A stretch of 64,000 bases of DNA, taken from Calliphora vicina. Its lineage: Eukaryota; Arthropoda; Insecta; Diptera; Calliphoridae. This document shows, in pieces, positions 1 to 11,384 of the stretch (position 1 is its first letter; every line of letters begins with the position of its first letter). The notes below the pieces were generated by a model, which had not been told where the DNA came from, did not search any database, and saw nothing but the letters and a program-made list of their open reading frames with translations. The DNA is taken from NCBI RefSeq assembly GCF_958450345.1, contig NC_088780.1:5516501-5580500 (forward strand). The letters are read 5' to 3'. A program made the translations under genes and the position numbers.

Positions 1-369
1 TGTTTTAAATATGAAAAAATTTAATTTTTTTCAAACAAAAAACATATGGCTTGAATTTATGTTTCCTTTTTACTGGAGCTTGCTATCGATATAAAGTGTA
101 CTACAACTGTAATTCAATTGCTTGACTATAATTCAAGGCTTGAGTTGTAATGGCTTTTAACTTGAATTTCAGTAAAAATGCTTATTGGGAATGTTATCGA
201 CATAAAAGTAAGCTGATGCGCATCAGAGTAAAGTTAAGATCAGAGACAGCGAAAATTGATGGTAAGTATTCATTATTTTAATGGTACTTCATGAATATTT
301 TATAATAACGGACCCAGAAACATGAAATTGAGCATATATATTGGGTGTATGACTTAAAAATGAGAAATT
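1..369. other. AT-rich non-coding stretch
   Basis: I see no gene, RNA or repeat here. The sequence is AT-rich with only short chance frames and runs into the C-terminal end of a degraded mariner. Confidence 0.5.
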
Positions 370-965
370 TTTGTTAAATGTTTAGACCAGAGACGGCGTT
401 CTTCATCGATTGACTAAAATAGTAGTCAGGCGAGGAACGGTCTGGACTACAAAGCGATTGAAGCAAACTTTCCAACTAATTTATTATAAATAATTTGTAA
501 CAGGTATTGCAATATTTGGTTGACCCATTTCACGATGAAATATTACAGCTTCATGTCTGGCCGCATATTTAGGACAAATTCTGGCTTCAATCGAATCAGT
601 TGCGTTCGCTTCAGGTTCCATGTGAAGGTCTGGCCAGAGTTCAGCAGCTTATAATAGATAGGACCCTTTTGCTGCCACCAAATACAGATCACTCCCTTAT
701 CTCTTACGCTTCGAGTTACCGTAATGGATCCATTTTTCAGTGCAAGTAATGATTTGGTGCAAAAATTATTTTTTTTATAGCATTCAAGCAGCATTTCAGA
801 CAAACAAAATCGTCTTTCATTGCTTCAATTCGTATGATATCCAATTTCCCTACTTTTATTTGAATCCTGCTGCTAGCAAACATTGCTGATTGAGTAGTTC
901 CCAATAATTTGATAAGCTTTTGTTGAGTTTGACAACAATCTTCTTGGAGTAATGCCTCCAATTCT
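370..965 (-). pseudogene. mariner transposase remnant (mariner 1)
   Basis: Broken DDE/D transposase of the mariner family, which cuts and pastes its own DNA at TA sites. Reading leftward from about 965, the N-terminal part gives FENVKELEALLQEDCCQTQQ, the usual helix-turn-helix region. Near 690 lies the core VICIWWQQKGPIYYKLLNSG, equivalent to the family's CIWWDQxGVVYYELLKP. Near 440-380 lies SSPDYYFNQSMKNAVSGLN, equivalent to the PPYSPDLAPSDYHLF block holding the last acidic residue. Frames are broken by indels and the first 100 or so residues and both TIRs are not visible. The subfamily looks like mellifera/irritans. It is clearly inactive. A LIR element lies about 280 bp upstream of its N-terminal end. 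Confidence 0.85.
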
Positions 966-1246
966 TTTACATTTTCGAAGCAAAAACGAACATTGTTGTT
1001 TACAGTATAATTTTACATAACTAAGTGAGAATAAATGTCAAAAATCCCGCATATGTAAGTAAAACTCATAATAATTGCGAGTGAATAATAATTCTCTTTA
1101 AGCTTTTTACAAATGGACGTTTTTATTTGACATGATAACTGTTATAGAGAATTATTTGTTATTAGATAGTCGCAAGTAAATATTTTGACAATTTCTATGA
1201 CAAAAGCACAAATGGCAAAATTTATTGGAAAATTTATTAGAGTGTA
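966..1246. other. AT-rich stretch between mariner 1 and a LIR element
   Basis: Nothing recognisable. It may hold decayed 5' mariner sequence, but no protein match can be read. Confidence 0.4.
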
Positions 1247-1632
1247 CATGAGGAGAATAAATATAGTTGTACATGTTAACTGTAACCATTTCAATATTTT
1301 TAGAAGTTTATTAACTATATTATGGTCACTGTAATTATTTATATGATTGTAGTGACCATAATATGTTAAAGTTACTATTCACTTGATTGTAGGAATCATA
1401 TATATGATTGTAATAAATAAGTATATGTTTATGACAACCATTTTCATGATAAGAATTGTGTGGTTTTCGGATCATGAATATCATAATTTGAGAACAACAT
1501 ATTATGATATAATGATTCATCATTGGATGGTAACTTTACCATATTATTGTTACCGTAGTCATATCAATAATTACAGAGACCATAATATAGTTAGACAATA
1601 AACATGTACAATTGTAGTTTTTCTCTGGGTGT
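1247..1632. mobile_element. long-inverted-repeat MITE, family J copy 1
   Basis: A fold-back element of about 385 bp whose two halves are imperfect reverse complements. The left end is near AATAAATATAGTTGTACATG and the right end near TGTAGTTTTTCTCTGGGTG. Diagnostic internal words are TATTATGGTCACTGTAATTA and ATATATGATTGTAATAA, with the complementary words in the right half. Related copies lie at 21,400, 33,466 and 62,474. This copy is the most diverged. No transposase is encoded, so it is non-autonomous; the superfamily is unknown to me. Confidence 0.75.
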
Positions 1633-3508
1633 AGTTTTAAGTTTGTAACAAGAAATGTTTTAACATTCAAACTTTAATATGGACAGAGACTACATGGAAA
1701 ATTATGGCTTAAGCCAATAATATTTTCAATTGGTGTTAATGTTCTCAGAATTTTTTCAAACAAACATCTTAATTAAAAGGAACATTTTAAATATTCAAAC
1801 AAATTGCAGCCTTTACTCACTACTGTAAAAATATTAAAGCTTTGATAAATACTTCAAGCTTTTATAAGTTTTATAAAGTTTGTTGATTTCCGATTTTTAT
1901 AATTAAACTTGTAGCTTGACAATAATTCATCATAAATACTTTTAATTGAACCAACTGTCCTTAAAACCTTAAAAGGTCATTTATTTTATTATATCATTTC
2001 ATTTTATTTGCCATGGTCATTATGAAAATAAATTCAATTCATACATAACTCAGCAATTTGCCATAAAATATAAATTTAAAACTAAACTAGCAAAAAATAA
2101 AAAAAAAATAAAGAAAATGAACAAATTCTATAGAATAATATTTAATAACCCTGAAATTTATTCTGCATACTGAAAACTACTGCGAATGAAATGAAACCTT
2201 TACGAATTAGTCCATAGTTCTTTGTTTAACACACAATGCTGGTTTTTTATATTTTATTTCATTTTATTAAATTTTTCATTTTATTTTCTGTTTTTTTTTT
2301 TTTTGTTCATCTTGCAACCAGCACTTTGTCTCGTCATAGAAGTGTAGTTGGCAACCGCATAGAAAAGTATTTAATGCAGAATTTTCACTCCACTACATGG
2401 GCTCTCTCTCTCTCGCTCTCTCACTCGGGCTTTCTCTTTCTAAAGCAATTCTTTATTTGTGTAGGTATTAGTGTGTTTGCATGTGTGTATAAACATGTGT
2501 GTTTGTGTATTAAATGACATGCAGCATTTCAATGTTGAAAACTTGAATAAATATTGTAGTTGAATGCTTGTGCTAAATGTGAGCTGGTGTATAAATGTAA
2601 GCGAGAATTTTTTGAAAATAAAAAAAACTAGTGTGAGTGCAGGCAGGCAGGACTGAATGTATGTGGATATGTATATATAGCTTGCCAATAGTGGAAAATT
2701 TCATTACGCACCTTGACTTACAAAATTGCCTTTGAAAAAAGAAAATAAATGAAAAAAAATCACACACATAAAGGCATACAGGAAAAAAGAAGAAAAAACA
2801 CTACGACAACACAGCAGCACAAAAAAAAAACTTCACAAGAATAGAGAAAATACAGAAAATTTTGTAGAAAGAAAAAACAGTAGTAAATCAAACGTATGTA
2901 CCCGTTAGAAAACTCAGTTTATTAAAATTTTAAATCGTAAAAGATGTTGGAAAGGAAAGCGAGAAAATTACAAAAAGAATGAATGAATGAAAAAAAAAAA
3001 CAGAAACGACAACAAGAATTGAATTGAGTTTCAAATTGAAAATGTCACCAATAGGTATTATCACAAATGCACGTTTCTATCCACATACCGCACAGCAAAG
3101 TATAAAAATATGTGTGTGTTTATAGCATCATAGCTATAGGGTTTGCACGTGAAATGATATGTATTAGTAAGCGTAGGTGAAATCTATAGAAATTTTATAG
3201 TTTTTAATGGAATTTTCAGTTTTCTCATTCATTGAGAACTTAAATAGATATTTTGAGATGGGATCTGTATAACCGATAAAAAACCGGGGATTTATTTAAA
3301 GGATTATTTATTAATCATTTGACATTATTTTCAATTATTTTCAATCTTTAATGAAAAATCAAAAAGAAGTATTCATATTATTCAAAAAAAAAAAAACTGA
3401 ATAAGTGAAAAATTTAAAAAATTTTGCATAATAATAAAAGGCGAGGCATACTTTTAAGTAAATAAGTTTATATTTGTTTAATTAACCCCTTATTCATAAT
3501 CAACTTTT
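1633..3508. other. AT-rich non-coding stretch with microsatellites
   Basis: No gene seen. It holds a CT-rich run at about 2,401-2,428, a poly-T run near 2,288-2,304, GT-rich text near 2,470-2,510, and poly-A/AAAG-rich sequence from 2,740 to 3,010. Small ORFs here are low-complexity artefacts. Confidence 0.5.
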
Positions 3509-5191
3509 TATACCCTTTACCTTCGTGAGAAAGGTATATATAAGTTTGTCATTCCGTTTGTAATTTCCACAACATAATTTTCCGGCCCTATAAAGTATAT
3601 GGGGGATTTCACGTCAAGTGAACTAACTTTCAACAAGATCCGTCAAGAACTCTTGAAGTTAGAGGGTATCAAAATTTGACATTTTTGCCAAACATGTGAT
3701 TTTTCTCATCCATGTAACTTATTACCTGTTGTTCTTAGCAAAATGTGTCCCAAATAGTTTAAATAGCTATTTTTTCAATATTTCGAAAAAAAATATTTAA
3801 AAAAAAATAAAAAAATTTAAATATTCTTTTTCCGAAATCAAAAACTTTTTTGACTTTTTTTCAAAATGGGGCCCTTTTTTTCTTAAAATGAAGCTTAGAT
3901 ATTTTCCATGAGGAAATATTTGGTCGCCTAGTGGGATGCGAGTTCGATATCTATCAAAAAAAATGTTTTGTAACTCAAACAAGTTCATGTCAAGTGAACA
4001 AACTTTCAACAAGATCGGTCAAGAATTCTCGGAGTTAGAGGGTGTCAAAATTTGACATTTTGGCCAAACATGTGATTTTTCTCATCCATGTTATTACCTA
4101 TTGTTCTTAGCAAAATGTGTCCCAAATAGTTTAGATAGCTATTTCTTCAATCTTTCGAAAAAAATATTTTTTAAAAAAAATAAAGAATTTTTATTATTTT
4201 TTTTTCCGAAATCAAACATTTTTTTCAAAATGAGCCCTTTTTTTCTTAAAATAAAGCTTAGATATTTTCCTTGAGGACCTATTTGGTCGCTTAGTGGGAT
4301 GCGAGTTCGATATATATCACTTAAAACATGCAATTTTTGATTTTTTTGCAAAATCAAAAACTTTGACTTTTTTTTATCGAAATGGGCCCTCTTTTTAACT
4401 TTTTTTTGCCCAACAGAAAGCCCGGATATGTTCCTTGAATAGTCGCTTAATGGGATGCGAGTGGGATATCTATCAAAATAAATGTTTTGTAACTTAAAAT
4501 ATGCAATTTTTGACTATTTTTGCAAAATCCAACTTTTTTTAAATAGGCCCTTTTTAGTTTTGTTTTGATCAAAAGAAAGCTTGGGAACGGAAGACATCGA
4601 TTTTAAAAGTTGGTTCGCTTGACCTGAAATCCCCCATATATGTATATTCCGGATCCTTCTGGATCGATTAAGCCATGTCCGTCGGTCTGTCCGTCCGTCT
4701 GTCTGCTGGAATCAACTTTCCGAAGCCCCCAAATAACTCATATACACGATTTATACATCAATATCTCCGGCTTGGTTGCTATTTAAAATCGAGAAAATCG
4801 GTACATAAATGGCTGAGATATAAGGAAAAAACCAGGACAACCTCGATTGTTGACCCCTTTTTGACTTATATCTGTATTACTAAGTCATTAATATAGACAA
4901 TATGGATATCTAATGATAGATAATTCAAAGACCTTTGCAACGACGTATATAAGACCATAGTAAGTTTTTTTTCCCAAAAAGTAATTTTTTTGCTAAATAT
5001 TAAAAAAATTTAAAAAAATTTAAAATTTAAAAAAAACTATTCGAAAATTTTTTTTTTTCCAAAAAATTAAAAACAACTTTGGAAAAAAGATAAATTTTGT
5101 TTACCTAAAAATATTTAAATTTTTTATTTTGAAGTATAATTTGGTGAAGGGTATATAAGATTCGGCACAGCGGAATATAGCTCTTACTTAC
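3509..5191 (+). mobile_element. Helentron-type element, family A copy 1 (interrupted)
   Basis: Non-autonomous element organised like Drosophila DINE-1/INE-1. The 5' end is a stem-loop (TATACCCTTTACC, then CTTCGTGAG, then AAGGTATA). After it come the conserved words AAGTTTGTCATTCCGTTTGT and GGATCGATTAAGCCATGTCC. The 3' end is a second stem-loop, GATTCGGCACAGCGGAAT, followed by ATAGCTCTTACTTAC. It encodes nothing; family knowledge says Rep/Helicase proteins of autonomous Helentrons mobilise such elements. The body is split at 3,600/4,636 by a TIR element. Without that insertion it would be about 650 bp, like the other copies. Confidence 0.8.
3601..4635. mobile_element. TIR element F nested in family A copy 1, with internal tandem duplication
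   Basis: The ends are inverted copies of each other: GGGGGATTTCACGTCAAGTG at the left and, as reverse complement, GGGGGATTTCAGGTCAAGCG at the right. Family A sequence continues on both sides, so boundaries are secure to within the AT-rich flanks; the target duplication is ambiguous (ATAT-like). Inside, a roughly 376-bp unit starting TCAAGTGAAC at 3,613 repeats from 3,989, and a third partial unit runs about 4,358-4,530. Shared words are CCAAACATGTGATTTTTCTC and TAGTGGGATGCGAGTTCGAT. No transposase is present. Partial relatives lie at 16,740 and 59,690. Confidence 0.75.
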
Positions 5192-5199
5192 AAAAATAT

Positions 5200-5530
5200 G
5201 TTGGTCTGTTAAACTTTCAGGGATGGAGCGATCATATTTAACTGTCTGCAGTTCAAGCTGTGTTTAAACAGGATGATTGCTGGTCCAAGTTGCAGAAAGC
5301 TTAGGTTCTTGTTTACAATTTGCATATACATATCTATTCAATTGGTCCAGCAGTTTAGATATTACATGTAGATTAACATCATGTAATCTACATGTAATCT
5401 ACATCTACAACTGGTTGCGTATGCGTGTTATTATTCAAATTAAATATCACGTATACGTCAGGGTAGTTAGAGAAGGCAGGCAGACAGGTACTCAGTACTG
5501 TGATTTCTTAAGTTAAAATACCCCAATCTG
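5200..5530 (-). repeat. interspersed repeat family C, copy 1
   Basis: About 330 bp that matches, in reverse orientation, a copy at 10,560-10,945 and the split copy around 11,385-12,380. Diagnostic words are GGTTGCGTATGCGTGTTATT and AAATTAAATATCACGTATAC. An in-frame stretch (LRMRVIIQIKYHVYV) is shared with the second copy only because the DNA is shared; the third copy does not keep the frame. Class unknown. Confidence 0.65.
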
Positions 5531-7097
5531 TTTAAAACTTCTAACACCAAAAGACAAAGAGTTAGACTTTTAATAAATTGTATGCGGATATTTGTGATAG
5601 GGACACAATGGGTTAGATAGTGTAACAAAGTCGAACTTTTGGAATATAAACAATTTGTAATATTTACTTATACTAATTAATTTTACAAAACAATTGCTAT
5701 ATTTGAAATACCATGAATTGAATTGAATACTTGTGTAGTGTATTCCAGAAGTCGCTTTTATTTAATGCTGGTTTTTTTCATTTTCCATTTTCTTTCAATT
5801 TGATTTGAAAAATATTTATGTGTGTGTGTGTCTTTTGGTATGAAAGCACATGAGTGTTTTTGAGTGGTAACATATCTCTTAGAGATTTAAATTAAATTCA
5901 GAAAAAAAAAAATAAATTAAAAGGTTTAAAGATAAATCTAGGAATACCATTTGTAAAGAATTAGGATTTTCTTAAATATTTCACATAATTTTCTTGTTAA
6001 ATTATTAACTCTATATGAACTTGTACATTTTTATTTTTTTAATTCATTTGTTTATAAAAAGGCTCCTGCAGAGGCCATTTCAATGCATATATGTATATAA
6101 AAATAAATATTGTTAATATTTCCATGCAAATTTACAAACAACAACAACAAAATAAAAATGTATTCCCACAAAGTAGACAACAGGCATTTGTTAAAATGTT
6201 TTAATAAATAGTGACATTTATTTGTATTTTAACAGATACAAAATAAAAAAAACAAACAACATTTTTCTACACTTTTGTGTAGATTATGTTGTTGTTTTAT
6301 GTGTGGTTCTTTTTTTGTGTGTGTCTTTTTTGCTTCATTTGTAACACATTTAGGTCATCAAAGTGGTTTGGTTACCGAAAAATAAATAAGCAAAATAATA
6401 CCCAGTACAGTGCAGGAGCCTTTTTATTATAAAACAACAAAGTACAATATGTTTTTATATGATTTTTTTTCAGTTTTCATGTATGACATTGACAATCTTT
6501 TGTATGGAAAATAGAAAAATGTGAAAACTATATATAAATTATACAACAAATGTGTTAAAAAAAAAGAATTCTAATGACTTGTAAAAGTAGTAGTAAAAGT
6601 ACTCATTATTTATATGCACTATTACTAGTTCATCTATGTACTGCTTTCGAACAAAAAAACACTTGCATATTTTCAGGCTGAATTGCATTAGTGTATGTAT
6701 TTATGAATTTTTTAAACACTATGGCTTGAACAGTTTTAGCTATAGCCTGCATATAATCTGAATTAAATCAAACGATTTTTTTTTTAAATTTAGATATAAA
6801 TAAAATAAAATACATAGACGTAAATATTCGGATTTAAAAAATTTATAAGCGTAGTGAGACTAAATGAATAGTGATTATCACTGTCCCATAGTGAAATGCG
6901 TAATCGTACTTACTCACATTATGCATATGTATAGATCTATATAAAAATGTATCTATGTTTGTTTGTATGTTTCGTCTTATATGAAGCTAAAAACCTGAAC
7001 CAGGTTTTCTAAAATTTTCACAGCGTCATTCTGATTTTCACAGTTAATCAAAATAGTTTTTTAATGTGGATTAAATTTGACATTTAGTTTGTAGTTT
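5531..7097. other. AT-rich non-coding stretch
   Basis: No gene seen. There is a short GT microsatellite at 5,819-5,831 and low-complexity text. A perfect 15-bp inverted repeat separated by 340 bp is described separately. A GCATATTTTCAGGC word at 6,665 belongs to the dispersed Su(Hw)-like motif set. Confidence 0.5.
6056..6425. repeat. possible small TIR element, 15-bp perfect inverted ends
   Basis: AAAAAGGCTCCTGCA at 6,056-6,070 is the exact reverse complement of TGCAGGAGCCTTTTT at 6,411-6,425. The interior is AT-rich and non-coding. A perfect 15-bp inverted match 340 bp apart with GC-containing core is unlikely by chance, but no second copy or target duplication was found. Confidence 0.35.
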
Positions 7098-7788
7098 CAA
7101 CATTTTTCATTAGCGACCCTAAAAAGTATACCCGCCACCCGATGCCACCAAATAACATACAAACATAATTGATACATCAATATATCGGACATAAACCAGA
7201 CTAGGTTGCAATTTAAAATCGAGAAATTCCAACCAACATTTTTCATTTGCAATCCCATGAAGTATATATATTCTGGATCGTTATAAATAGCGAAGTCATA
7301 TAGCCATGACCGTCTGTATGTTCAATCAACTTTCCGTAGCCCCCAAATAACTTACAAACAGGTTTGATTCATAAATATGTCGTCCTTTAAATGGCTGAGA
7401 TATAAGGAAAAAATCGGGAGAACCTTTGGGCCTATTTTTGATCTATATCTGGATTACTAAGTCATTACTATAGACAATATGGATATCTAATGATAGATAT
7501 TTCAAAGTCCATTGCAACGATTTATATAAGGCTATAATAAATTGGACCTACAATGGGTCAAAATCCGAAAATATATTTTTTAACCCAATTTTTTTTTAAA
7601 AAATTTTTTTTTTAAAAATATAAAAAAAATTTGAAAAAACAATTTTGAAAAAAAAAATTGGAAAAATAATTAAATTTTGAATAAAAATTTCATATGTATT
7701 TTGTTTACCTAAAAATATTTAAAATTTGTCTTTTAAAGTATAATTTAGAGAAGGGTATATACACGGCACATCCGAATATAGCTCATAA
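7098..7788 (+). mobile_element. Helentron-type element, family A copy 2 (degenerate, partly duplicated)
   Basis: It lacks the 5' stem-loop. Family A words occur twice at the start: CATTTTTCATTAGCGACCCT at about 7,102 and CATTTTTCATTTGCAATCCC at about 7,235, so an internally deleted partial unit precedes a fuller one. The body keeps ATATATTCTGGATCGTTATA and GACAATATGGATATCTAATG. The 3' end is decayed (GGGTATATACACGGCACATC, then CGAATATAGCTC), so the terminal hairpin is broken. This is an old copy. Confidence 0.75.
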
Positions 7789-7837
7789 TTATTTTTTATA
7801 AAATTTTAAAATTAAAATTATAAAAATATCTGTTTGC

Positions 7838-8895
7838 AGGAACATGTTGATAACAATATGTTGCAAACATGTTGATAACAATATGTTGCAAACATGTTGA
7901 TAACAAAATGTGGCAACAACATGTTGATGAAAAATGTATTTGAGCAACATGTTGACAGGAACAATGTAGCAGTAACATGTTTATAGTAAATACGCTACAG
8001 CAACATGTTTATAGTAAATACGCTACAGCAACATGTTTATAGTAAATACGCTACTGCAACATGTTTATGTAAATATGTTGCAGCAACATGTTTATAGTAG
8101 CAACATGTTGCAGTAACATGTTTATAGTAGCAACATGTTGCAGTAACATGTTTATAGTAGCAACATGTTGCAGGAACATGTTTATAGTAGCAACATGTTG
8201 CAGTAACATGTTTATAGTAGCAACATGTTGCAGTAACATGTTTATAGTAGCAAAATGTTGCAGTAACATGTTTATAGTAGCAACATGTTGCAGTAACATG
8301 TTTATAGTAGCAACATGTTGCAATAACATGTTTATAGTAGCAACATGTTGCAGTAACATGTTTATAGCAGCAACATATTGCAGTAACATGTTTATAGCAG
8401 CAACATGTTGCAGTAACATGTTGCAGTAACATGTTTATAGCAGCAACATGTTTATAGCAGCAACATGTTTGTAGCAGCAACATGTTTATAGCAGCAACAT
8501 TTTTATAGCAACAACATGTTGCAGCAACATGTTTATAGTATATATGTTGCAGAAACATGTTTATAGTAAATATGTTGCAGCAACATGTTTATAGCTGCAA
8601 CATGTTTACAGTGAATATGTTGCAGCAACATGTTTATAGTGAATATGTTGCAGCAACATGTTTATAGTGAATATGTTTACACAGAATATGTCGCAATAAC
8701 ATGTTTATAGATAATTTCTATGCAGCAATGTTGCAGCAGCTTATTGTTAGGAATAATGTTACAGCAACATGTTGATTGGAAAAATATTCCAGTAACATTT
8801 TGGTTGAAAATATATTCAATGTTGATAGAAAAAATGTTCCATCAACTTTAAAGTAACATGTTTATACTAAATATGTTGCAGCAACATGTTTGGTT
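7838..8895. repeat. CATG-palindrome minisatellite, 30-bp core unit
   Basis: From about 8,086 to 8,420 a 30-bp unit repeats in exact phase some 11 times: CAACATGTTGCAGTAACATG followed by TTTATAGTAG. Flanking DNA from 7,838 and to 8,895 carries shorter, more diverged units (17-30 bp) with the same AACATGTT core, so the array seems to have grown from the middle. Each core unit holds the palindrome CAACATGTTG and a second AACATGTT, making the region rich in self-complementary sequence on both strands. Because 30 is a multiple of three, three frames stay open (173, 122 and 113 residues). These are artefacts, not genes. Confidence 0.92.
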
Positions 8896-10559
8896 GCCTT
8901 GGTGATGATGGATACAGAACTTATAATTTTTTACGATTTTTAACATAGGATGAAACCAGCGCAGTATTAAAATATTTTAAAATGATATTTTTTAAATAGT
9001 CGTGGCAAAAGATTTTACCATGGTCCCTTAAAAACTACAACAAATTGTCGGTATCAGTTAAATTTATTTAATTCATTTATAAAATTATGGTAGCGCAGAA
9101 CACCGGGTTAAGCTAATTCACATAAACTCATTTTGTGTTTGCAATGTATTTATGTATGTATTGTTAACATACATATTTCGTTTCTTATATTCGTTTCATT
9201 TTGTTTTTGAACAAAGTAAAAAAAGGCTTAGTGTTTAAGGATTTTACACAGAGTGTATCTAAATTATACAATATGCACAATAGTTATTCAAATAGACACA
9301 TGTATGAATATCATGCATACATAAATGTAAATGTAAGTGTACATAGATTTACATATGTATGACTACTAATATCTACTACTACTACTACAGATATAAACAT
9401 ATGCGTTATGTTTAGTTTTATATATCGCAAATATAAGGAACAGAAACCTCTATGTATGTACTAAGTACTTGTACATAAATTTTTCCCAGATATCTACCAA
9501 GTACATATGTACGTACGTACCAACATTCATATAACTCATTTATTTTGTATGTGTTAGTATACATATGTATGTATGTATGTACTTACATATATGAGTAAGT
9601 ATTGTGGTTATTGTCGTGTATAATTCAAGGATATTTTCATTTATTTTGTTTTGTACATAAACTCGTACTTCTATTGTTGTTGTTTTAGTTATTCTGTTTT
9701 TTTTTTTTATTTTTTGGTTTATTTCTAAAGGATTGTTTTATTTTTGTTATTTGTAGTTTGTTTTTCTTTTTAGCATTTCTATTTTGTATGTTTGTTTGTT
9801 TTGTGGTTTCTAACACAAAGATTTTAAAATAAATTGAAAAACATTCCAAATTAAAATAATGTGTGTAGTGTGTGTGAGTGTGTGTATGTACTTAAATCTG
9901 GCCATATGTTTTACAACCAACCATCCAACAAACGCCATTCATTTTTAATTATTTGTAAAATGTAATGAAACAGTTAATTAGTTGTTGTTTCTGTGCAAGT
10001 TTTTCTACATTTGTCATACATAATGAATGACCTTGTGCATTTAATGTATTTTTGTGTACATTTTATTTGTTGTTTGTTGTTGTTGTTGATAAATTAACAA
10101 AATTTTTGTTGCTAAAGTTTAGTTTTAGTTTTATATAGTTTTCATTAAAATTTGTTTTTGTTTTGTGGAAAAACTAAATCTTTTATGGCAGAAACAAGAT
10201 GTTGAGAAACTAATATTTAATTAAATTAATTAAACGATTACAAAAATTATTTAAATTTTTGGTAGAAATTTATTTAATTAACTTATTGATGAGAATTTGG
10301 AACTGACTCTAAAATCCGGTTTATTTATTCGGTTACTTTTAAAATTGTTAAGATTTTCTTTCATTATAAATAAAAAAAACATCTTAATAAATTTGTGAGG
10401 TTCTGTTCTATTTCTTTTGTATTCAAAGCTCGCTATATTAGGCTAGTCCTTTATAAAATCCGACAAAAATCGATTTTTTTATGAAACATAAAACAGAAAG
10501 ATTTTTGTATGAAACATCGTAATAAAATTTCAAACGGAAATTTTTCAGATACTAGAAGA
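8896..10559. other. AT-rich non-coding stretch with microsatellites
   Basis: No gene seen. It holds an ACT repeat near 9,373-9,390, TATG repeats near 9,559-9,580, poly-T near 9,699-9,709, a GT-rich run at 9,860-9,890 and GTT-rich text near 10,069-10,088. Confidence 0.5.
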
Positions 10560-10945
10560 GGGTTCTGAAAGATTTTTTTTTTTCGTTTACTATAAGATTC
10601 CGTGTATATATATAAAAAAAGCCTGATTCTTTGTATTTTGTTGATAGAAGTTTTAAGCAGATCTGAGTATTTTTACTTAAGAAATCACTCCACTGAGTAT
10701 TTTTGCCTTCTTTAACTACCCAAACGTATACGTGATATTTAATTTGAATAATAACACGCATACGTAACCAGTGCAACTATTTGTACATAATTGCAATCAT
10801 AAAAAATGATAATCTGCATGTAATTTCTAAACTACTGCACCGAATGAAATGATATGTATAAGAAAACTGTAAATAAGGACCTAAGCTTTCAGATACAGGA
10901 ATCAGTAACCATCATTTGTGAATAATGTTTGAGCTACAGCGACTC
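10560..10945 (+). repeat. interspersed repeat family C, copy 2
   Basis: This is the best uninterrupted copy. Words shared with copies 1 and 3 include ACGTATACGTGATATTTAAT, CATGTAATTTCTAAACTACT and GAAAACTGTAAATAAGGACC. It serves as the empty-site reference for the family B insertion at 11,465. No coding capacity is visible and the class is unknown. Confidence 0.65.
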
Positions 10946-11384
10946 AAATGTGCCCAGCACGAGTAGAGCGCCTTTACTTACTGCCTTCAAGGAAGATTAA
11001 CAAAACAACCTTCGCAGCTAGCATTTTTTGAAAATTGTAATCAAATTCTAGTAATTTTTGATACTTCAACGCCATTAAAATGCTGGATTAACTTTTGTCG
11101 GGAGAAAATGGTACAATATGCGCGGCTCATCTAAATGAGTCTTTTATGGGCCCCTCTTCTGATGAGTTTCCACTCATTTATGAGTAGAATCACTTTTTAA
11201 GCATTAATTGGAATCATTTTCGAATCATTTTTTAAGTGTGCAACTTATTAATAATTTTTAGGTCATCAAAACAAGTCGAAAAAGACTCAGTTTGGTGATT
11301 AATCACTTAACAATCTTCCAAATGCAAATATTTAAGAAACTTAAAAGATTCATCCCTAAAAGTATGTTGCGAAATAAAAAACCA
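10946..11384. other. AT-rich non-coding stretch
   Basis: No gene seen. Contains a Su(Hw)-like word at 11,354-11,368. The text at 11,140-11,240 has several GAGT/ACTC words but no clear repeat unit. Confidence 0.45.
11354..11368 (+). promoter_or_regulatory. Su(Hw)-like motif
   Basis: CCCTAAAAGTATGTT, one of the dispersed GCCTWAAAGTATGCT-like words. It resembles the Drosophila Su(Hw) insulator site read on the other strand. No binding evidence can be had from sequence. Confidence 0.25.

Noticed and set aside
3911..3956. tRNA-like A and B box words (TCGCCTAGTGGG, GTTCGATATC) in element F, suggesting a SINE
   Set aside because: The two boxes are nearly adjacent instead of 30-40 bp apart, there is no poly-A-type tail, and the element has matched terminal inverted repeats.
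8037..8558. ORFs of 173, 122 and 113 residues with regular decapeptide repeats in the minisatellite
   Set aside because: They exist in three frames on two strands because the unit is 30 bp, a multiple of three, and lacks stops there. No start context, no non-repeat domain.
7838..8895. CRISPR-like array
   Set aside because: Units are head-to-tail with no unique spacers, and the genome is clearly eukaryotic. It is a minisatellite.
10552..10776. ORF sharing LRMRVIIQIKYHVYV with an ORF at 5,277
   Set aside because: Both lie in repeat family C; the third copy near 11,385 breaks the frame, so there is no sign of a protein.
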